Shown here: in pieces, positions 5,982 through 10,095 of the stretch
How positions within the stretch are numbered: position 1 is the stretch's first letter
How the letters are laid out: each line of letters opens with the position of its first letter
DNA from: Caldimicrobium sp964595655
Lineage (GTDB): Bacteria; Desulfobacterota; Thermodesulfobacteria; Thermodesulfobacteriales; Thermodesulfobacteriaceae
Direction: 5' to 3'
DNA: 10,095 nucleotides
NCBI GenBank assembly: GCA_964595655.1
Contig: CAZQQV010000054.1
Location: 1-10,095 of the forward strand
Program-made: the position numbers and the translations under genes
Notes under the pieces: generated by a model
The model's input: the letters and a program-made list of their open reading frames with translations, nothing else
Databases searched by the model: none
Told to the model about the DNA's origin: nothing

Positions 5982-7103
5982 ATGATTGCTAAAATTGATA
6001 AAAATCGTCTTGAAAAGCTCCTAAAAAGGGCAGACTCAGTTGCTGATAAAAAGGCCTCAATGGCAGTTCTTTCTATGGCACTATTAACCTTTGAACCCGA
6101 AAAAAATTTGCTTTATATCACTACTACCGATCTTGAACAGGGCTTTAAAGGCAAGGTTTCTGCAACTATAGAAGGGGAGCCCCTTTCGATTTGTGTACCC
6201 TGTCGGAAATTTTATGAAGTTATAAAAACCCTTGACGAAGATGAGATTATTTTTGAAAAGGAAGATACAAGACTTGTTATTAAAGATGAAGAGGAAAATA
6301 GCAAGTTCGAACTTGCCATCACAGACAGTGAAGAATTTCCTAACCTTCCTGAGTTTATGGAAGAAAACCTTCTTGACATTCCAGGAAAGGTTTTAGCAGA
6401 GCTCATAGATAAAACGATTTTTTGTGCCTCCAAGGAAGAGGCAAGGTTTGTTTTGGGAGGGGTTTATTTTGAACCATTAAAGGAAGAGGGAAAATTAAGA
6501 GCTGTTGCCTCAGATGGGCACAGGCTTGCCCTTCTTGATAGAGATGTGCCTGGGATTGAAGATTCCAATTTATCAGAGGGTTTTATTGTAGGAAGAAAGG
6601 GCGCAGATATGATTTCTGAGCTTGCCGAAGACGAACTTGTTGTGAAATTTGGCTTTGTTCATAACTATGCAGTGCTATTTTTTAGTGATGGCTTTTTCTT
6701 CAGCAGAACCCTTGAAGGTACCTTTCCTGACTACAGAGCAGTTATTCCTCAGGAATTTCAAAATGTTTTAAAAATTGATAGAAAACTCTTTCTCAATGCC
6801 CTTGATAGGGCAACGGTGTTAATCAGTGAAAAGTATAAACCTATAAAAATTGATTTTTCTTCCAATGAGTTATTTCTTTCTTCGCCAGAGTCAGAGGTAG
6901 GTAAGGCAGAAATTAAACTCAGAGCTGAATATCAGGGAAGCCCCTTATCAGTTACCTTTAATGCGGATTATCTTATTTCTGCCCTTGAACACATGAAATC
7001 CGAAGAGATAGAAATGAAGTTAAATGATGAGAGATCTCCCTGTCTCATAACAGGATATAGGGATGAAGGTTTCCTTTATCTTCTTATGCCCATGGTAATT
7101 TAA
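5982..7103 (+). CDS. dnaN: DNA polymerase III beta subunit (sliding clamp)
   Basis: Encodes 373 residues, against 366 in E. coli, for the ring-shaped dimer that holds the replicative polymerase on DNA. The three similar clamp domains span the full length. Recognisable family blocks are ASDGHRLA at 176-183 (E. coli ATDGHRLA), EGTFPDYRAVIP at 245-256 and the C-terminal LLMPMVI at 367-373, which corresponds to the VMPMRL end that forms part of the pocket bound by clamp partners. AAGGAGG at 5971-5977 is four bases from the ATG and fixes the start. It is the first gene of a unit with gyrB 37 bases downstream; dnaA and recF, its commonest neighbours, are absent on both sides, where copA lies divergently upstream. 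Confidence 0.98.
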   Translation: MIAKIDKNRLEKLLKRADSVADKKASMAVLSMALLTFEPEKNLLYITTTDLEQGFKGKVSATIEGEPLSICVPCRKFYEVIKTLDEDEIIFEKEDTRLVIKDEEENSKFELAITDSEEFPNLPEFMEENLLDIPGKVLAELIDKTIFCASKEEARFVLGGVYFEPLKEEGKLRAVASDGHRLALLDRDVPGIEDSNLSEGFIVGRKGADMISELAEDELVVKFGFVHNYAVLFFSDGFFFSRTLEGTFPDYRAVIPQEFQNVLKIDRKLFLNALDRATVLISEKYKPIKIDFSSNELFLSSPESEVGKAEIKLRAEYQGSPLSVTFNADYLISALEHMKSEEIEMKLNDERSPCLITGYRDEGFLYLLMPMVI

Positions 7104-7140
7104 TAAGTCTAAAAATTTTTCTTCTGAGGTGAGCTGATCT

Positions 7141-9543
7141 ATGGAGAAATATGAAGCTCAGGCTATTAAGGTTTTATCAGGTCTTGAGGGTGTTAGAGTA
7201 AGACCTGCCATGTATATTGGCTCAACGGATATAAATGGATTCCATCATCTTTTGTGGGAGGTTCTTGACAATGCGGTAGATGAGGCCCTTGCAGGCTATG
7301 CCAATGAAATAAGGGTAACCTTGAGAAAGGATGGTTCGGCCTGTGTTGAAGACAACGGAAGAGGAATTCCTGTGGATATTCACCCTGAAGAGGGGGTATC
7401 TGCCCTTGAGCTTGTAATGACAAGGCTTCATGCTGGGGCCAAGTTTGATCATGGAGTCTACAAGGTATCAGGGGGCCTTCACGGAGTGGGAGTCTCAGTG
7501 GTTAATGCCCTTTCGGAATGGTTGGTTGCTGAGGTCTACAGGGACGGGAAAATATACAGACAAAGCTACAAAAGAGGGGTTCCTGATGGCCCTGTGGCAG
7601 TTATAGGAGAAACCCAGAAAAGAGGAACCAAAGTTTGTTTCAAGCCTGACCCAGAGATCTTCGGAAAAGAACTTGAATTTGATCTTGAAATAGTTTCAAA
7701 AAGAATAAAAGAACTTGCCTATTTAAATCCCTCGGTCAAGTTTTATCTTGTGGATGAGAGAATTGGTTATAGTGAAAAATTTCACTACAAGGGAGGGATA
7801 GTTGAACTTGTCAAGGCTCTAAATCAAAAAAAGGAACCCCTTCACTCCAAAGTAATCTATATTTCCGGAGAAAGAGAAAATGTTATTGTCGAGGTGGCTC
7901 TTCAGTATAATTCTGGATTCACAGAAAATATTTATAGTTATGTTAATAATATTCACACTAAGGAAGGGGGGACTCATGTTATCGGATTTAGAGCTGCTCT
8001 TACCAAGGCCATAAATAGGTATCTTGAGTCAGAAAAGCTTCCTAAGCAATTTAAGATTAAGGTTGAAGGAGAGGATGTAAGAGAGGGCCTAACAGCAGTA
8101 ATTTCTCTTAAGGTGCCTGATCCTCAATTTGAGGGTCAGACTAAAATGAAACTGGGAAATAGCGAAATAAAACCTATAGTTGAATCCATAGTTTATGATG
8201 GGCTTCTTAAATTTTTTGAGGAAAACCCGGGGGAGGCCAAAAAGATTCTCCAAAAGGTTATTACTGCTGCAAAAGCGAGAGAGGCTTCAAGGAAGGCAAG
8301 AGAACTTGTTAGAAAAAGGAGTGAAATTGAAGAATTTATTACGGCTGGAAAACTTGCAGACTGCACTGAAAAAGATCCAGAAAAGAGAGAACTCTTTATT
8401 GTTGAGGGTGATTCTGCTGGAGGCTCTGCCAAACAGGCAAGGGATAGAAAATTTCAGGCTATTCTTCCTCTTCGGGGAAAAATTCTCAATGTGGAAAAAG
8501 CAAATTTTGAAAAGATGCTCTCCTCAGAGGAAATTAAAAGTCTTATTGCCAGTTTAGGAACAGGAATTGGGCCGGATGCCTTTGATCCTGATAAATGCAA
8601 GTATCATAAAATTATCCTCATGACAGATGCTGATATAGATGGGGCTCACATAAGAACCCTTCTTCTTACCTTCTTTTACCGCCAGATGCCAGATATCATT
8701 GAAAGGGGCTGGCTCTATATTGCTCAACCTCCTCTTTACCGAGTGGTTGATGGAAAAAAAGAAACCTATATTAAAGATGATGATGAACTTGATCGCTACA
8801 TCTTTAAAAGAATGATTAATAATCTCCGAGTAAAGATTATCAAAAATGGTAAGGTTCTTGAAGAAATCAAAGATCCCTTAAAGTTTTTCCAAACCCTTTC
8901 TCATCTTGAGAGAAATCTTATAAATCTTCTGAAAAAGAATTATCCTCCCAAGGTTATCATACTTCTTTTGAAGGAAGATATAAAAACTTTTACGGATTTT
9001 GAAAATGAAGAGAGAGTCCATCAACTTTCCAAGGATGCCCAAGAACTTGGCTTTAAAATCTCCAAAATTAAAAGCAGTTCCTATAATCCAAAATATTTTG
9101 AGTTTTATATTTATTCAGAAAGAGATGTTTACGCCTATTGTAAAATAGGTCCAGAACTCATCCTTGAGAAGGATTATAGAGAGGCAGTAAAAATTTTTGA
9201 AAACCTTAAAAATTTCGTTGATGCCGATCTTGAAATAAGCATAAAAGATGAAAAAAGCACTTTTTCAAATTTTCTTTTAAATATTACGGAAATATTGAAT
9301 TATTTGAGAGAGGAAGGAAGAAAAGGCTTATACATTCAGCGTTATAAAGGGCTTGGAGAAATGAATCCTTCTCAGCTCTGGGAAACCACTATGGATCCCA
9401 AAAAAAGAGTTCTTAAAAAAGTAACCATTCAGGATGCAGAAAAAGCGGACGAACTTTTTACCATCCTTATGGGTGAAAATGTGGAACCGAGAAGAGAATT
9501 CATTTATGAGCATGCCCTTGAATATAGAGAACTTGATATTTAA
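7141..9543 (+). CDS. gyrB: DNA gyrase subunit B
   Basis: Encodes 800 residues (E. coli 804), the ATPase and TOPRIM subunit that with GyrA introduces negative supercoils. GHKL ATPase domain: catalytic E40 and N44 in EVLDNAVDEALAG, D71 in EDNGRGIP, the lid GGLHGVGVSVVNAL at 111-124, and QTK at 333-335 in the transducer domain. TOPRIM domain: EGDSAGG at 422-428 with E422, PLRGKILNVEKA at 443-454 and DADIDG at 496-501. About 165 extra residues (roughly 560-725) lie before the closing YKGLGEMNPSQLWETTMDP, as in GyrB of Gram-negative bacteria; the compact forms of about 640 residues lack this. The conserved QLWETTMDP end favours GyrB over ParE. GAGGTGA at 7126-7132 serves the start. It is followed directly by hpt in a coupled arrangement. 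Confidence 0.97.
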   Translation: MEKYEAQAIKVLSGLEGVRVRPAMYIGSTDINGFHHLLWEVLDNAVDEALAGYANEIRVTLRKDGSACVEDNGRGIPVDIHPEEGVSALELVMTRLHAGAKFDHGVYKVSGGLHGVGVSVVNALSEWLVAEVYRDGKIYRQSYKRGVPDGPVAVIGETQKRGTKVCFKPDPEIFGKELEFDLEIVSKRIKELAYLNPSVKFYLVDERIGYSEKFHYKGGIVELVKALNQKKEPLHSKVIYISGERENVIVEVALQYNSGFTENIYSYVNNIHTKEGGTHVIGFRAALTKAINRYLESEKLPKQFKIKVEGEDVREGLTAVISLKVPDPQFEGQTKMKLGNSEIKPIVESIVYDGLLKFFEENPGEAKKILQKVITAAKAREASRKARELVRKRSEIEEFITAGKLADCTEKDPEKRELFIVEGDSAGGSAKQARDRKFQAILPLRGKILNVEKANFEKMLSSEEIKSLIASLGTGIGPDAFDPDKCKYHKIILMTDADIDGAHIRTLLLTFFYRQMPDIIERGWLYIAQPPLYRVVDGKKETYIKDDDELDRYIFKRMINNLRVKIIKNGKVLEEIKDPLKFFQTLSHLERNLINLLKKNYPPKVIILLLKEDIKTFTDFENEERVHQLSKDAQELGFKISKIKSSSYNPKYFEFYIYSERDVYAYCKIGPELILEKDYREAVKIFENLKNFVDADLEISIKDEKSTFSNFLLNITEILNYLREEGRKGLYIQRYKGLGEMNPSQLWETTMDPKKRVLKKVTIQDAEKADELFTILMGENVEPRREFIYEHALEYRELDI

Positions 9544-9554
9544 TGAGGAGAAAA

Positions 9555-10082
9555 ATGGATGAATTAAGAGAACTTATTTCACCTGAAGAAGTTCAAAAAA
9601 AAGTGAAAGAGCTTGCAAGTGCTATTGAGAGAGACTTTGAAGGAAAGCCCCTTGTTCTTATAGGCACTCTTAAGGGGGCTTTTATCTTTCTTGCAGACCT
9701 TATAAGAAATTTAAAGAGAAAGGAGCTTGAAATTGACTTTATTAGAGTTAAAAGCTACGGCTATTCTGACACAACCTCAGGAGAGGTAGTGATTACCAAG
9801 GATATAGAACTTCCCCTTGAAGGCAAAAATGTAGTTATTGTAGAAGATATTGTGGACACTGGCCTTACCCTTGATTTCTTGATAAAACATCTATCTCTAC
9901 ATAAGCCAGAAAGTATAAAAATTTGTGCCCTTATTGATAAAAGAGAGAGAAGAAAGGTTGAGGTAAAACTTGATTATGTGGGTTTTGTTCTTGAGAAAGG
10001 CTTTCTTGTAGGATATGGACTTGATTATGCAGAAAAATATAGACATCTTCCTGGAATTTACGAGGTAATCAAAAATGGATGA
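9555..10082 (+). CDS. hpt: Hypoxanthine phosphoribosyltransferase
   Basis: Encodes 175 residues, normal for bacterial HPRT, which makes IMP (and often GMP) from the free base and PRPP in cytoplasmic purine salvage. The PRPP-binding motif VVIVEDIVDTGLT is at 93-105, with acidic pair E97-D98 and D101. LKGAFIF at 39-45 forms the pyrophosphate-binding loop, SYGYSDTTSGEV at 67-78 is the flexible loop over the active site, and YGLDYAEKYRHLP at 154-166 is the base-binding and C-terminal block, with D157. An ATG at 9543 overlaps the gyrB stop (TAATG), but the ATG at 9555 has AGGAG at 9546-9550 directly before it and gives the usual N-terminus, so I prefer 9555. Either way translation is probably coupled to gyrB. 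Confidence 0.95.
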   Translation: MDELRELISPEEVQKKVKELASAIERDFEGKPLVLIGTLKGAFIFLADLIRNLKRKELEIDFIRVKSYGYSDTTSGEVVITKDIELPLEGKNVVIVEDIVDTGLTLDFLIKHLSLHKPESIKICALIDKRERRKVEVKLDYVGFVLEKGFLVGYGLDYAEKYRHLPGIYEVIKNG

Positions 10083-10095
10083 AAAACCAGGGCTT
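10075..10095 (+). CDS. Start of a downstream gene (partial, runs off the window)
   Basis: An ATG at 10075 overlaps the last eight bases of hpt in another frame and is preceded by GAGGT at 10062-10066, eight bases upstream. It reads MDEKPGL to the end of the window. A second ATG at 10079 overlaps the hpt stop as ATGA and is a possible alternative start. Overlap of this kind is typical of the next gene in an operon. Seven residues do not allow identification. Confidence 0.5.

Overview
This window is a dense, AT-rich stretch of a bacterial chromosome made up of housekeeping genes. The proteins are very rich in Lys and Glu and poor in Gln, the genes are tightly packed with good AGGAGG-type ribosome binding sites, and GyrB carries the long insertion typical of Gram-negative bacteria. 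The order zapB-zapA-6S RNA-rny-ymdB is, as far as I recall, characteristic of deltaproteobacterial-type lineages. Together these suggest an anaerobic thermophile of the Thermodesulfobacteriota kind (Thermodesulfobacterium or Caldimicrobium-like). The taxonomic call is inference. No mobile element, CRISPR array, tRNA or rRNA was seen.

Left block (1-3234, + strand): the tail of an upstream gene, a ZapB-like coiled-coil protein and ZapA (both FtsZ-ring associated), then a 6S RNA gene that the ORFs do not explain. Its closing stem begins inside the last codons of zapA. It is followed by the RNase Y gene, whose leader can fold so that the ribosome binding site is paired, and by the YmdB-type metallophosphoesterase gene. 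The block joins cell division, RNA polymerase control and RNA decay in what looks like one transcription unit.

Middle block (3221-5862, - strand): a P1B-type copper-exporting ATPase (copA) followed by peptide deformylase (def). The def gene ends tail-to-tail with ymdB, overlapping it by 14 bases. The copA start has no nearby ribosome binding site but sits 7 bases from a good -10 element, so it may be read from a leaderless mRNA.

Right block (5982-10095, + strand): a well-formed extended -10 promoter drives dnaN (sliding clamp), then gyrB, hpt (purine salvage) and the first codons of another gene. The genes are closely spaced or overlapping. The common dnaA-dnaN-recF-gyrB order is reduced here to dnaN-gyrB, and no cluster of DnaA boxes was found, so there is no sign of oriC in the window.

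I see no convincing new multi-gene system. The most interesting signals are RNA-level: the 6S RNA overlapping zapA, the hairpin over the rny ribosome binding site, and the possible leaderless copA mRNA.
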